17,270 bases of DNA from CAZSPL01 sp964608735 (lineage in GTDB: Bacteria > JAJVIF01 > JAPKYR01 > CAZSPL01): NCBI GenBank assembly GCA_964608735.1, contig CAZSPL010000061.1:1-17270 (forward strand), in the 5' to 3' direction. Of the stretch, positions 6,633 to 14,754 are shown piece by piece (position 1 is the stretch's first letter; each line of letters begins with the position of its first letter). The notes beneath the pieces are model-generated. The model had not been told where the DNA came from and made no database searches. It saw only the letters and a program-made list of their open reading frames with translations. Position numbers and translations under genes: made by a program.

Positions 6633-8531
6633 ATGGGTCCTGACGATTTGGAAAAACTGAAAGACGATGAAGACGCCCTGTTCGGCGGCAGCGACGACAT
6701 CTTCGGCCTGACGCAGAGGGTACAGCGCATGGTGCGCAACCTTAAGACCCTCCTGTCGGTCACCGAGGCGATTTCGAGCGAGTTGGACCTCCAGAAGCTG
6801 CTGGATAAGGTCGTGGAGGAAGCCGCGGGCATATTCGGCGCCGAGAAAGCGTCGCTCATGCTCATCGAGAACGGCGAGCTGAGGATACGCTCCGCGCTGG
6901 GGCTTCCGCCCGAGGTCATCAAGGTCGCGCGCGTGAAGGTCAAGCCGGACCTCAATATCTCCGGCCATGTCGCCTACACCGGCGAGCCGCTGTTCATCCA
7001 GGATATAGACACCGACCCGCGTTTCGGCAAGGGACGCGCCGCCGCGAGCGGGCAGAAATATGAGACAAACAGCCTCATAAGCGTGCCGGTGAAATCGCGC
7101 GACGGCGTCATCGGCGTGCTCAACGTCAACAATAAATCGACGCACAAGGAATTCACCAAGGACGACCTCGCCCTTCTTATCACCGTCGCAAACCAGGCGG
7201 GCATCGCGCTGGAGAATGCGTCCCTCTACGCCCAGGCGCAGGAACGCATCATGGAACTGACCCTCATCGCCGAGGGTGAGGCCGCCATCAACCGCGCGCA
7301 CGAGATAAGCGACATCGCCGCCATCCTCATCGACCTCGTACACACGCTGCTGCCGAACACCGAGTACGCGATTTACTACGTCGACCCCGAGAGCGAGATT
7401 ATCGAATTCGGCGCCGGTACCGAGAGGATGAAGATGTTCTACGGCCGCGCGCTCCGCGGCGGCAAGGGACGAAGGCGCGAAAAAGAGCGCGACAAGATAT
7501 ACGCGCGAAGCCTGTTGAGCGATTTCGAGAACGGCATCCCGGTCGTTAATTATGATGCCATTCCCCCCGACCCCGGATATCTCGTCGGCATCCCGCTGTA
7601 CAGCGCGAAGGGGGCGCTCGGTTATCTCGAGCTGTTCACCACCAACCCCGGCGGATTCGACCGCTCGAACATCCGCATCATCACCACCCTCGCGCCACTC
7701 GCCGCGGTGAGCATGGAGAACCTCAAGCTCTACCAGGAACTGGGACAGGGATACACCGACACCATCCGCGCGCTTTCGAGCGCCATCGACGCAAAAGATA
7801 AATACACCATCGGCCATTCCGAACGCGTGGCCCTTTACGCGATAGAGATAGGCAAAGCGCTCGAGTTCGACGAGAAGGAGCTCGAAGTGGTCGAACGCGC
7901 CGGCATCCTGCACGATATCGGCAAGATCGGCGTAAGCGAGATGATCCTCGGCAAGCCGGGACGTCTCAACGACCGCGAGTTCAAGGAGATGAAGGAACAT
8001 CTCCGCAAGTCGGGCGAAATCCTGAAGCCCATCAAATTCCTCGGCGCGGCGCGCGATGGGCTCATCACGCATCACGAGCGGATGGACGGCCGCGGCTACC
8101 TCGGCCTGCCCGGCGGTAAGATACCGCTTCTGGGGCGCATGCTCGCCATCGCCGACGCGTTCGATGCCATGACCAGCGACAGGCCGTACCGAAAGGGGCT
8201 TCCGATGGAAGTCGCCATCAACGAGCTCGAGAAGAACAAGGGCTCGCAATTCGATGACGAGCTCGTCGAGGTTTTCGTGAGCCAGGTGATTAAGCCGAAC
8301 ATCCAGTCCGATGGCACGCTCGAACTTCCCGGCCTGAGGGAAATCAACAAGAAGGCGCGGGTGCGGTTCGAGTATCCCTCGGAGATGAAGCATTCCACCA
8401 TCCAGCCGCTCGGTATCAAGGAGATCGTCGACGCCGATAAAAAATTACGCGGCGAGAAAACTTCGAGCGACGGTGAGATCGACAGCAGGGTCGTCGAGGG
8501 AAGCAAGAAACAAAATCCCGGCGACGAATAG
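6633..8531 (+). CDS. GAF-GAF-HD-GYP signalling protein, putative cyclic-di-GMP phosphodiesterase
   Basis: A 632-residue soluble protein with no membrane helix. A helical lead-in (26-50) is followed by a typical GAF domain (about 50-200), a more divergent GAF-like domain (about 210-365), and an HD-GYP domain (about 366-560). The metal ligands expected for the HD-GYP fold are present: H395 in YTIGHSERV, H427-D428 in LHDIGKIGV, H456, H480-H481 in THHERMDG and D507/D511 in AIADAFDAM. The GYP motif itself reads GYLGLPGG (488-495). The proline is replaced by leucine and the loop is one residue short, while DRPYRKG (516-522) is normal. The ~70-residue charged tail is unassigned. It probably hydrolyses cyclic dinucleotides in response to a ligand bound by the GAF domains. 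No diguanylate cyclase is adjacent. The gene is followed by a strong terminator. Confidence 0.92.
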   Translation: MGPDDLEKLKDDEDALFGGSDDIFGLTQRVQRMVRNLKTLLSVTEAISSELDLQKLLDKVVEEAAGIFGAEKASLMLIENGELRIRSALGLPPEVIKVARVKVKPDLNISGHVAYTGEPLFIQDIDTDPRFGKGRAAASGQKYETNSLISVPVKSRDGVIGVLNVNNKSTHKEFTKDDLALLITVANQAGIALENASLYAQAQERIMELTLIAEGEAAINRAHEISDIAAILIDLVHTLLPNTEYAIYYVDPESEIIEFGAGTERMKMFYGRALRGGKGRRREKERDKIYARSLLSDFENGIPVVNYDAIPPDPGYLVGIPLYSAKGALGYLELFTTNPGGFDRSNIRIITTLAPLAAVSMENLKLYQELGQGYTDTIRALSSAIDAKDKYTIGHSERVALYAIEIGKALEFDEKELEVVERAGILHDIGKIGVSEMILGKPGRLNDREFKEMKEHLRKSGEILKPIKFLGAARDGLITHHERMDGRGYLGLPGGKIPLLGRMLAIADAFDAMTSDRPYRKGLPMEVAINELEKNKGSQFDDELVEVFVSQVIKPNIQSDGTLELPGLREINKKARVRFEYPSEMKHSTIQPLGIKEIVDADKKLRGEKTSSDGEIDSRVVEGSKKQNPGDE

Positions 8532-8568
8532 AGGAAGGCTGGCAAGAAGGCAGAATAGTAGAAACAAT

Positions 8569-8594
8569 CCCCCGTGAAGAGCGGGGGTTTTTTT
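8569..8594 (+). terminator. Rho-independent terminator of the GAF/HD-GYP gene
   Basis: CCCCCG (8569-8574) pairs with CGGGGG (8582-8587) across a 7-base loop and is followed at once by seven Ts (8588-8594). It lies 38 bp after the stop codon. Confidence 0.9.
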
Positions 8595-8637
8595 ATAGAG
8601 CGCGGGCATCCTTGCCCTAATGGGTGATGGGACGAAG

Positions 8638-8703
8638 ACACGGACAAGCTTCAAGGGGGGATGAGCCGTGTTAAGAATTGGGAGACGCTTGTCCGTGGCA
8701 CAC
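8638..8703 (+). repeat. Family II long hairpin repeat
   Basis: Arms CACGGACAAGC (8639-8649) and GCTTGTCCGTG (8687-8697), a perfect 11-base stem, followed by GCACAC. The 37-base interior differs from the other copies except near its ends, so this is a diverged member. Confidence 0.75.
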
Positions 8704-8732
8704 TTGCATGGTTGATGGATAGGTAGAGAAGA

Positions 8733-8762
8733 CACGGGTAAGCTCGCGGACTCGTGGCACAC
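8733..8762 (+). repeat. Truncated short hairpin repeat
   Basis: Starts CACGGGTAAGCTCGCGGACTCG, identical to the copy at 11394, in two stretches (8733-8740 and 8741-8754). It then jumps to TGGCACAC. Most of the right arm, present in the 11394 copy, is missing, so it cannot form the stem. Confidence 0.6.
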
Positions 8763-8785
8763 GAGTTTGGTAGATAATGGTAAGG

Positions 8786-8824
8786 CACGCCCATCCTCGA
8801 AGACTCGTAGTGGGCGTGGCACCC
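8786..8824 (+). repeat. Short hairpin repeat (CTCGAAGACTCG loop)
   Basis: Arms CACGCCCA (8786-8793) and TGGGCGTG (8811-8818), a 17-base loop with CTCGAAGACTCG, and tail GCACCC. It differs from 4599-4637 by only a few loop bases. Confidence 0.75.
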
Positions 8825-8846
8825 GGCGGTATCAAGACAAGGAGAA

Positions 8847-11261
8847 TTACCACATCCCATTTTCATCGAGCTTGCATAGGAATGCGTTTACGGTACCCGG
8901 GCAATGAACCAGACCTACCCAAGGGCCAGGGTCAAGATCCACAGTTGGGGATTCATATGATGAAGCGAATACCGTACCCACGACATAGATATAACCTTGG
9001 TTGTCAACATCCATAGGGCCCTGGAATCTCCCATCCGTATGGCCCCATGCGCGTGCCCATTTATATTGGCCATCCCGGTCGCAGCACCAAAGGGTAGCGC
9101 TTGTCGAATGTTCCGGGTTTGTCATGAAGCAATCCAATCCCGGCCCGGTGTCGAACTCGGCTGCCCGATCCAGTTCGCTTGAAAGGTAGACGTTTTGTGA
9201 ATTAGAAATAGCCAGACGAGGAGCATTTGCGTTGTAGGCGTCATCACCCGTGTGCTCGTCCAATGTATTGATCACTGATCCCCATAGGTAATTGCCCCTT
9301 TGATCCAGCTTTACTAAATAGATATCGCTAAATACGGCGATATAATGCAGGTCTTCACCAGGACCGGGTTTTAAATCATAGCTATTGCCTGGAGCGTAAC
9401 CACCGCAGACAAGCCCGGTGATATATATCCTTCCACCAGCGTCCGTCTCCACATCATAGGCGCAATTCAGAAAACACAGAGTGCCGCTTTCATTCCAGTC
9501 GAGTGCCCAAATATATTCTCCGTCAGTATTTAGCTTACTAACAAACGGCTTGCAGCAGGTCTCGGGAGTTCCATGCAAATCTATTCCCGGGCCGGGGTCA
9601 AAATCAGCGGCTTCCCCGAACCAACCGACAACATAAACCGAGTCTTTATAAACTTCAACATCCGTGCCGCACTCATAACTTTCTCCTCCCCATGTTCTTG
9701 TCCAGATGTGGTTCCCATCGGTATCGAATTTTGTCAAATACACATCCCATTTGTCGATTGCTTCATGTTCATCCACTCCGGACCCGGGGTCGAAATCCAT
9801 AGTATAGGTAAACGAACCTGTAACGTAGACATTATCGGCAACATCAAGGGTAAGCCCTTGAAGAATGAGGGCTGAGGATTTCCGGCCGGTTGCTGCAGCC
9901 CAGTCGAAACCCCCGTCTGGCGAGAGCTTGCATATGAACTCAGTCAGGGAACACCAATCCAGTTCCGTCAGGTTGAATGTCCCTTCTCCCGGATCGCAGT
10001 CGAACGACCCGCTGAATATTCCGAGAATATACACACCGCCATTGGAATCAACAACTACATCCCCAGCCCTCAACAATCCATCCTCATTTTCCCAGATATC
10101 AACCCAGGTAAGTACTCCTGTAGGCGCGAATTTGCTTAAATAGATTTCACCTCCAGCGTATTCTGTAACGCCGGGACCGGGATCGAAGTCTACGGTTCCC
10201 CCAAACACACCGAGGACATAGACATTACCGAGATCGTCAACCGCCGTGTCCAGGGCTTCGCATTCCCCGTTTGAACCACCCCAGATGAGGGCCCCGCCGA
10301 CGGTTGGAGGAGATGCATCGATGGTAATGTCAACATAATTGAATAATGGATCCTTGCTGCCTTCCGCCTTAGCCCAGATCAATGCCTTATATGTACCCGC
10401 GGGCTCGCCTCCGAAATGCCAATATGCGTCTTTATATATCCATAGATTATCATGTTGATGAACCATTGACTTGTGCGAATAGCCACCGTAATTGTGAGGC
10501 TGCCCCAAACAAGTAAAGTCCATGCTGACATATTCGATGTCGCCGCCGCCGGCCCAGGTGAGTACTTCGCATACGATATCGTTTTTCTTGTAGTCGAGGA
10601 AAACACCGGTAGCATGAGCGTTGCGTATCTCGTAAGGCTCTTTGCAGTTACCCGGCCATGATGCTTCTACGATTAATTCCATATTCAGGAAGGCTTCGAG
10701 ATCATCGGCGTATATCTCATATATTCGAGCGTGGGCCGTCCCTGGAGCAAACAACCGTTTAGGCTGGTCGACCGCGAATGCTTTAAAGGGGTGGTACTTC
10801 TCCCAGGACAGGGTAGTTATCCTGACGTATGAATCGGCGTTGGCAAGATAGTACTCATCATGCATGACTTTGATGATACCCCTTACATCATAGGCTTTAA
10901 GGTTGGTTGGATTCCTCAATGATAATTTCAGCTTGAGGAATTTCTCCGTCGGCTTGAATTCCAGGACATCGATGATCAGGCAGTTGGAGCATTCCGGCGG
11001 CAGGAGCATGTCGGTGATGTCATATAACTCGTTGCATCTACGGGCGGGGACGGCTTGGGCGGTCAATGCGGCGGCATCGAAGGAGATATCCCACACGCCC
11101 CAGAGGTATTCGCCGGGATAAGTGTTGGCGGTGAGTTCGTCCGGTTCCGGGATGCAGGGAGGCGTTGACGGGATGGTGGAGGTGGCACTGCATCCGAGGA
11201 GTAGCAGTGCCATGACGGAAAGGGCGATTGGGAAAATGCATAGTTTTGATGAGCCAACCAC
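8847..11261 (-). CDS. Large lipoprotein with N-terminal beta domain and seven-bladed SBBP-like propeller
   Basis: 804 residues from a GTG start (11259-11261) with AGGAGG five bases upstream. A hydrophobic signal ends in a LLGC lipobox, so C24 would be lipidated and the protein anchored in the outer or inner membrane. Residues 50-320 form an unassigned, probably beta-rich domain with the markers EYLWGVWDIS, LPPECSNC and AYDVRGII. Residues 321-804 contain seven repeats of about 65 residues. Each has G.VYV.G.F, then DFDPGPG or a variant (358, 420, 489, 553, 629, 703, 775), then a strand of the type YLSKFD.DG.Y.W. The last blade stops at ENGMW, and the first strand GGALIWGG (322-329) would complete it. 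The protein is rich in cysteine, including CC at 569 and 726. A binding or adhesion role outside the cytoplasm is inferred. Base composition is less GC-rich than its neighbours. Confidence 0.85.
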   Translation of the reverse strand: MVGSSKLCIFPIALSVMALLLLGCSATSTIPSTPPCIPEPDELTANTYPGEYLWGVWDISFDAAALTAQAVPARRCNELYDITDMLLPPECSNCLIIDVLEFKPTEKFLKLKLSLRNPTNLKAYDVRGIIKVMHDEYYLANADSYVRITTLSWEKYHPFKAFAVDQPKRLFAPGTAHARIYEIYADDLEAFLNMELIVEASWPGNCKEPYEIRNAHATGVFLDYKKNDIVCEVLTWAGGGDIEYVSMDFTCLGQPHNYGGYSHKSMVHQHDNLWIYKDAYWHFGGEPAGTYKALIWAKAEGSKDPLFNYVDITIDASPPTVGGALIWGGSNGECEALDTAVDDLGNVYVLGVFGGTVDFDPGPGVTEYAGGEIYLSKFAPTGVLTWVDIWENEDGLLRAGDVVVDSNGGVYILGIFSGSFDCDPGEGTFNLTELDWCSLTEFICKLSPDGGFDWAAATGRKSSALILQGLTLDVADNVYVTGSFTYTMDFDPGSGVDEHEAIDKWDVYLTKFDTDGNHIWTRTWGGESYECGTDVEVYKDSVYVVGWFGEAADFDPGPGIDLHGTPETCCKPFVSKLNTDGEYIWALDWNESGTLCFLNCAYDVETDAGGRIYITGLVCGGYAPGNSYDLKPGPGEDLHYIAVFSDIYLVKLDQRGNYLWGSVINTLDEHTGDDAYNANAPRLAISNSQNVYLSSELDRAAEFDTGPGLDCFMTNPEHSTSATLWCCDRDGQYKWARAWGHTDGRFQGPMDVDNQGYIYVVGTVFASSYESPTVDLDPGPWVGLVHCPGTVNAFLCKLDENGMW

Positions 11262-11266
11262 GAAAT

Positions 11267-11324
11267 CCTCCTTACGGAGATTGCCGAGTCTATGGTGGGG
11301 AAGGTGGTTTGTTCATATATTATA
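11267..11324 (-). promoter_or_regulatory. Leader and -10 region of the lipoprotein gene
   Basis: On the minus strand a perfect TATAAT (11319-11324) lies 58 bp before the GTG start, with a strong AAGGAGG near 11267-11273. No good -35 hexamer is seen. The start choice rests on this ribosome site, because no ATG precedes the lipobox signal. Confidence 0.55.
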
Positions 11325-11355
11325 CTCTAAAATTGGCGTTTTCGGGATACCACTA

Positions 11356-13896
11356 ATGCCCGGCAGGAAGCGAAAAACGATTGAAACGTCGAACACGGGT
11401 AAGCTCGCGGACTCGCGTACCCGTGGCACCAGGCATGGCAACAGGCGGCAAAACGGGGGGGAAGTCGCGCAGTCGAATTACTCCCCGGGGGCTGTTTACC
11501 CCTGGCTCACGTTCATTTTCATCGTCGCGATAATGTTCCGCGTCGGAGTGCACATGCAAGCCGCGAAGAACGACCCGTCATACGGCAATCTCCAGCAGGA
11601 TGAAATCACCTACCACGGATGGGCGCTGTCGTTCAGCCATGGCGAGATGCCGCGCGAACTTCCCTTCGCCGCGCCGCCGTTCTATTCGTTCGTGCTCGGG
11701 AATGTCATCTTCAACATCTTCGGCGATAAAATCCCCGCCGCGTATTACTTCAACCACTTACTCGCCCTTATCAACATCTACCTGCTGTTCCTCCTCGGAC
11801 GCAAACTCTGGTCGAACGCCGCGGGACTCATCGCCGCCGCCGCATACAGCTTCTACCCCGCGTTCATGATGCTCGAAATGAAAGTGATGGTGACGACCTT
11901 CTTTATCACTTTTACATTGCTCGCGCTCTACTGGGGACTTCTCGCGAAAGAGCGTGACAGGACGCGCGACTATATCATCGCCGGGCTGATGATGGGACTC
12001 GCATCCATCGCGCGCCCGACGTTTCTTGTTTTCGTGCCGTTCTATCTCATCTGGCTTTTCCGCAACACGAAACCGGCATCGGCATGGCTGCGCCACGCGG
12101 CGTTCGTCATCATCGGGATTATTCCCGCCATACTTCCGGTCACCCTCGGGAATCTCATCGGCGGACATGATTTCGTGCCCATCACAACCACAGCCGGATT
12201 GAATTTCTATATCGGGAACCACGAGGATTCATTCGGCGGCATCAACCTCCCGCCCGGATTTTCGCGGCTCGACCTCCGCACGATGCTCGATGATTCCCGC
12301 GCCATGAGCGAATCGGAAACAGGCAGGACGATGAAGGACAGCGAAGTGTCCGCGTGGTTCGCGAAGAAGACGCTAAGGATTATCGCGAAGCATCCGGGCC
12401 TGTTCATGAAGCATCTCTACTGGAAACTCCGCCTCGCACTGAGCAACGCGGAAATCAGCGATATCTGGGGTTATGAATCGACGCTACAGCTCATTCCGCT
12501 GCTGCGATGGCTGAGCATCCCCTACGCGGTCATCGTCGCGCTGGCGGGATTCGGCATCGTCATGTCGTGGGGAAGGAATCCGCGCGTATCCATGACGGGT
12601 TACTACATCGCCTCCGCCCTCATCGTGCTCCTTGCGTTCTTCGTCAATACCCGCTACCGGCTCCCCATCGTGGCGGTCGAGCTCCTCTTCGCGGGAATCG
12701 GTATTTCATCGGTGTTCACGCGCGGGATGAATAAAGCGCGCTTCGCCGCGGGGATAATCGTCGCGGCGCTCATCGTCGCCGTTTCCCTCGCCCCGCTGAC
12801 ATGGCTTCCGAGGGGAACAGTCCTCTCCGGCGAGCATTACAACCTTGGCATACAGTATCTGAGCAATGATAGATTGGACAGGGCGAAGGATGAATTCCTC
12901 AAGGAACTCGAACTCGACCCCGCCCATGCGATATCCCATGCGTGGCTTGGATATACGCAATGGAAGCTCGGCGATGCCGATGCCGCCGCCGAATCATTCG
13001 TCCTCGCCTTGAAATACGGCGGCGATACATCGGCCGTACAATATGTCTATGGCAAATATCTCACCGAAAAAGCGGACTTTCCCGCCGCCGAGCATGCATT
13101 GCTTCGCGCGAACGAACTCGACCCCGGCGATGCGGAAATACTGCTGAGCATCGCGGAGCTTTATTACAGGGAGTCGCGCATGGATGATGCGATGCGCGTC
13201 GCCGAGAGCATCGTCCCCGACGAATCGATGCGGCTTCCCGTGCTGCAACTCCTCGGCACGCTCCAGCGTGAGACCGGGCATTTCGATGAATCGCTCAAAT
13301 CGCTTCGCGAGGCGCTCGAAATCGAGCCGGATGATGTCGCGACGCTTTACAGCATGGGATTGTCGCTCGTGGGGAAGGGGGATTACGATGAAGCTCTCGG
13401 CATATTCAACGAGGCGCTGAAAATCGAGCCCGCGTATCCGGGGCTTTATCTCGCCACCGGGGATGCATATTACTTCAAGGGCGAGTTCCAATATGCGAAG
13501 GCCACATACTTGAAGGGAATCGAAATCCAGCCGGATTCGTATGAGCTTTATCACAACCTCGGGCTGGCATATGGACATCTCAACGATACCGCTTCCGCGA
13601 TCGATTCGTTCAACAAGGCCATCGCGCTGAAACCGGATTACGTGCAGGCGTACTACAACCTCGGGAATATCTACATCGCGGCCGGTGATTCCGACAACGC
13701 GACAGCGAATCTCGAAAGATGCCTCGCGATAGATGCGGACTATGTCCCGGCGATGCTGAACCTCGGCACGATATACGCGCAGCTTGGGGATTACGACAGG
13801 GCGCGGGGATACTGGGAGCGCGTGGTCGCGATTTCGCCCGACAGCAACGAGGGCGCGATAGCGAAGAACAATTTGAAGGCATTGGATGAGGGATGA
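11356..13896 (+). CDS. GT-C membrane glycosyltransferase (ArnT/PMT-like) fused to ten TPRs
   Basis: 846 residues from ATG 11356. An upstream frame to 11122 runs antisense to the lipoprotein signal region and is not used. Residues 48-480 contain about ten hydrophobic helices. After the first one, in the outer loop, comes NLQQDEITYHG (78-88), whose D82-E83 matches the acidic motif of PMT/ArnT-type polyprenyl-phosphate-sugar transferases. NFYIGNHEDSFGG (283-295) is another family-like stretch. Residues 493-830 form ten consecutive 34-residue TPRs (for example YYNLGNIYIAAGDSDNA), probably for partner binding. It likely transfers a lipid-linked sugar to a protein or glycan outside the cytoplasm; donor and acceptor are unknown. 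Residues 13-25 are encoded by a hairpin repeat. No ATG, GTG or TTG lies in frame between the repeat and the first helix. Its stop overlaps the next gene. Confidence 0.85.
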   Translation: MPGRKRKTIETSNTGKLADSRTRGTRHGNRRQNGGEVAQSNYSPGAVYPWLTFIFIVAIMFRVGVHMQAAKNDPSYGNLQQDEITYHGWALSFSHGEMPRELPFAAPPFYSFVLGNVIFNIFGDKIPAAYYFNHLLALINIYLLFLLGRKLWSNAAGLIAAAAYSFYPAFMMLEMKVMVTTFFITFTLLALYWGLLAKERDRTRDYIIAGLMMGLASIARPTFLVFVPFYLIWLFRNTKPASAWLRHAAFVIIGIIPAILPVTLGNLIGGHDFVPITTTAGLNFYIGNHEDSFGGINLPPGFSRLDLRTMLDDSRAMSESETGRTMKDSEVSAWFAKKTLRIIAKHPGLFMKHLYWKLRLALSNAEISDIWGYESTLQLIPLLRWLSIPYAVIVALAGFGIVMSWGRNPRVSMTGYYIASALIVLLAFFVNTRYRLPIVAVELLFAGIGISSVFTRGMNKARFAAGIIVAALIVAVSLAPLTWLPRGTVLSGEHYNLGIQYLSNDRLDRAKDEFLKELELDPAHAISHAWLGYTQWKLGDADAAAESFVLALKYGGDTSAVQYVYGKYLTEKADFPAAEHALLRANELDPGDAEILLSIAELYYRESRMDDAMRVAESIVPDESMRLPVLQLLGTLQRETGHFDESLKSLREALEIEPDDVATLYSMGLSLVGKGDYDEALGIFNEALKIEPAYPGLYLATGDAYYFKGEFQYAKATYLKGIEIQPDSYELYHNLGLAYGHLNDTASAIDSFNKAIALKPDYVQAYYNLGNIYIAAGDSDNATANLERCLAIDADYVPAMLNLGTIYAQLGDYDRARGYWERVVAISPDSNEGAIAKNNLKALDEG
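11394..11430 (+). repeat. Short hairpin repeat inside the start of the glycosyltransferase gene
   Basis: Arms CACGGGTA (11394-11401) and TACCCGTG (11418-11425), a 16-base loop with CTCGCGGACTCG, and tail GCACC. It is in frame and encodes residues 13-25 of the protein. The truncated sister is at 8733-8762. Confidence 0.7.
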
Positions 13897-14468
13897 TGCA
13901 GATGCTTAAGAAAAGGCCTTGGCTGGTAAGGTATCAGACATACGGTAATCTCGCCGTTGGCTGGCCGATATTAGCTTTTTTCTTCTGTCCTGATTCGCGA
14001 GGACTCCTGATCTATATTGTGCCGTTATCGATCCTGATTTTCTTCCTTTCCCTCGTTGTTTCCAATGAACGAGCCAAGGATTTCCAGAAGGTCCACAACA
14101 CCGCCTACGATGTTTATATTCCTGAAGATTATCCTGCTTACAATGAAATGGTGGATCATACGAACGTGACTCATTATTATCTCCTGATCACCATGCTCAT
14201 CACAGCCGGTATATGTCTTCCCTTTTTTCCCCTTGGCCCCGTCGGTGAATCAAACAGCCTTCTTGTTAAGAATCCGGGTAGCTTCCTTGCGCTTTGGGCT
14301 GTTTATATCGTCTTTTACATATTGCTTGGTTCTCTTCTCTATAGCGGGCCGGTATTGGCGTGGAAGATAATTTCCGATCATTACACCCGTATCAATCCGG
14401 CTGCAACCCGCGAAGAGAAGATAGAACGCTTCAAATCCGTGGTGAAAAAGAACACATGGAAGGAGTGA
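13893..14468 (+). CDS. Small integral membrane protein of unknown function
   Basis: 191 residues. Its ATG overlaps the TGA of the glycosyltransferase (ATGA), indicating translational coupling. Three ATGs lie close together (13893, 13896, 13902); GAGGG at 13888-13892 is best spaced for the third. Hydrophobic segments lie at about 19-32, 37-56, 95-115 and 130-160. A soluble loop (57-92) contains KVHNTAYDVYIPEDYPAYNEM, which is not a motif I recognise. A basic C-terminal tail (166-191) carries TREEKIERF. I do not recognise the family. Coupling suggests it works with, or is made in proportion to, the glycosyltransferase. It is visibly less GC-rich than that gene. Confidence 0.75.
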   Translation: MMQMLKKRPWLVRYQTYGNLAVGWPILAFFFCPDSRGLLIYIVPLSILIFFLSLVVSNERAKDFQKVHNTAYDVYIPEDYPAYNEMVDHTNVTHYYLLITMLITAGICLPFFPLGPVGESNSLLVKNPGSFLALWAVYIVFYILLGSLLYSGPVLAWKIISDHYTRINPAATREEKIERFKSVVKKNTWKE

Positions 14469-14501
14469 TTTATTGCCTTGCCGACCGCCGGGCGCGGGTG
14501 C

Positions 14502-14519
14502 CGCGCACTTTAGTGTGCG
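14502..14519. repeat. Family III short palindrome
   Basis: CGCGCACT (14502-14509) and AGTGTGCG (14512-14519) pair over eight positions with one G-T wobble and a two-base loop. Copies occur at 2846-2862 and, on the other strand, at 5586-5604. Here it comes 14 bp before a family IV element, as at 2846-2896. Confidence 0.65.
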
Positions 14520-14525
14520 ACCTGA

Positions 14526-14749
14526 TAACCGAACCGCGAGCGTCAGCGAGCGGCCAAAGACACGGACAAGCTTAAAACGCGATGGCAGTTCGATGAGGCT
14601 TGGTCGCCGCTTGTCCGTGCCACACGGAATCCGGTTTTAATGAGTTAACCGAACCGCGAGCGTCAGCGAGCGGCCAAAGACACGGACAAGCTTAAAACGC
14701 GATGGCAGTTCGATGAGGCTTGGTCGCCGCTTGTCCGTGCCACACGGAA
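14526..14749 (+). repeat. Tandem duplication of a 104-bp composite repeat
   Basis: Positions 14526-14629 and 14646-14749 are identical over 104 bases, offset by 120, with a 16-base spacer. Each unit contains a family IV element (14534-14553 and 14654-14673, CCGCGAGCGTCAGCGAGCGG). A family II hairpin follows, with arms CACGGACAAGC / GCTTGTCCGTG (14561-14571 / 14609-14619 and 14681-14691 / 14729-14739). The block fills the gap between two convergent genes, the second unit ending six bases before the YfhO-like stop. Confidence 0.9.
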
Positions 14750-14754
14750 GGCGT

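Larger units (their letters stand above)
8532..8846. other. Convergent intergenic region packed with repeats
   Basis: 315 bp between the end of the HD-GYP gene and the end of the lipoprotein gene. It contains a purine-rich stretch (8532-8560), an intrinsic terminator, one long hairpin repeat (8638-8703), a truncated short one (8733-8762) and an intact short one (8786-8824). No coding region was seen. Confidence 0.7.

Noticed and set aside
6600..8393. Long minus-strand open frame of about 600 codons opposite the GAF/HD-GYP gene
   Set aside because: It mirrors a gene with clear GAF and HD-GYP motifs. High third-position GC removes stops from the opposite frame, and its translation shows no family motif.
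11122..11355. Upstream extension of the glycosyltransferase gene
   Set aside because: It overlaps the lipoprotein signal sequence and its ribosome site on the other strand, and the translation is not membrane- or family-like.
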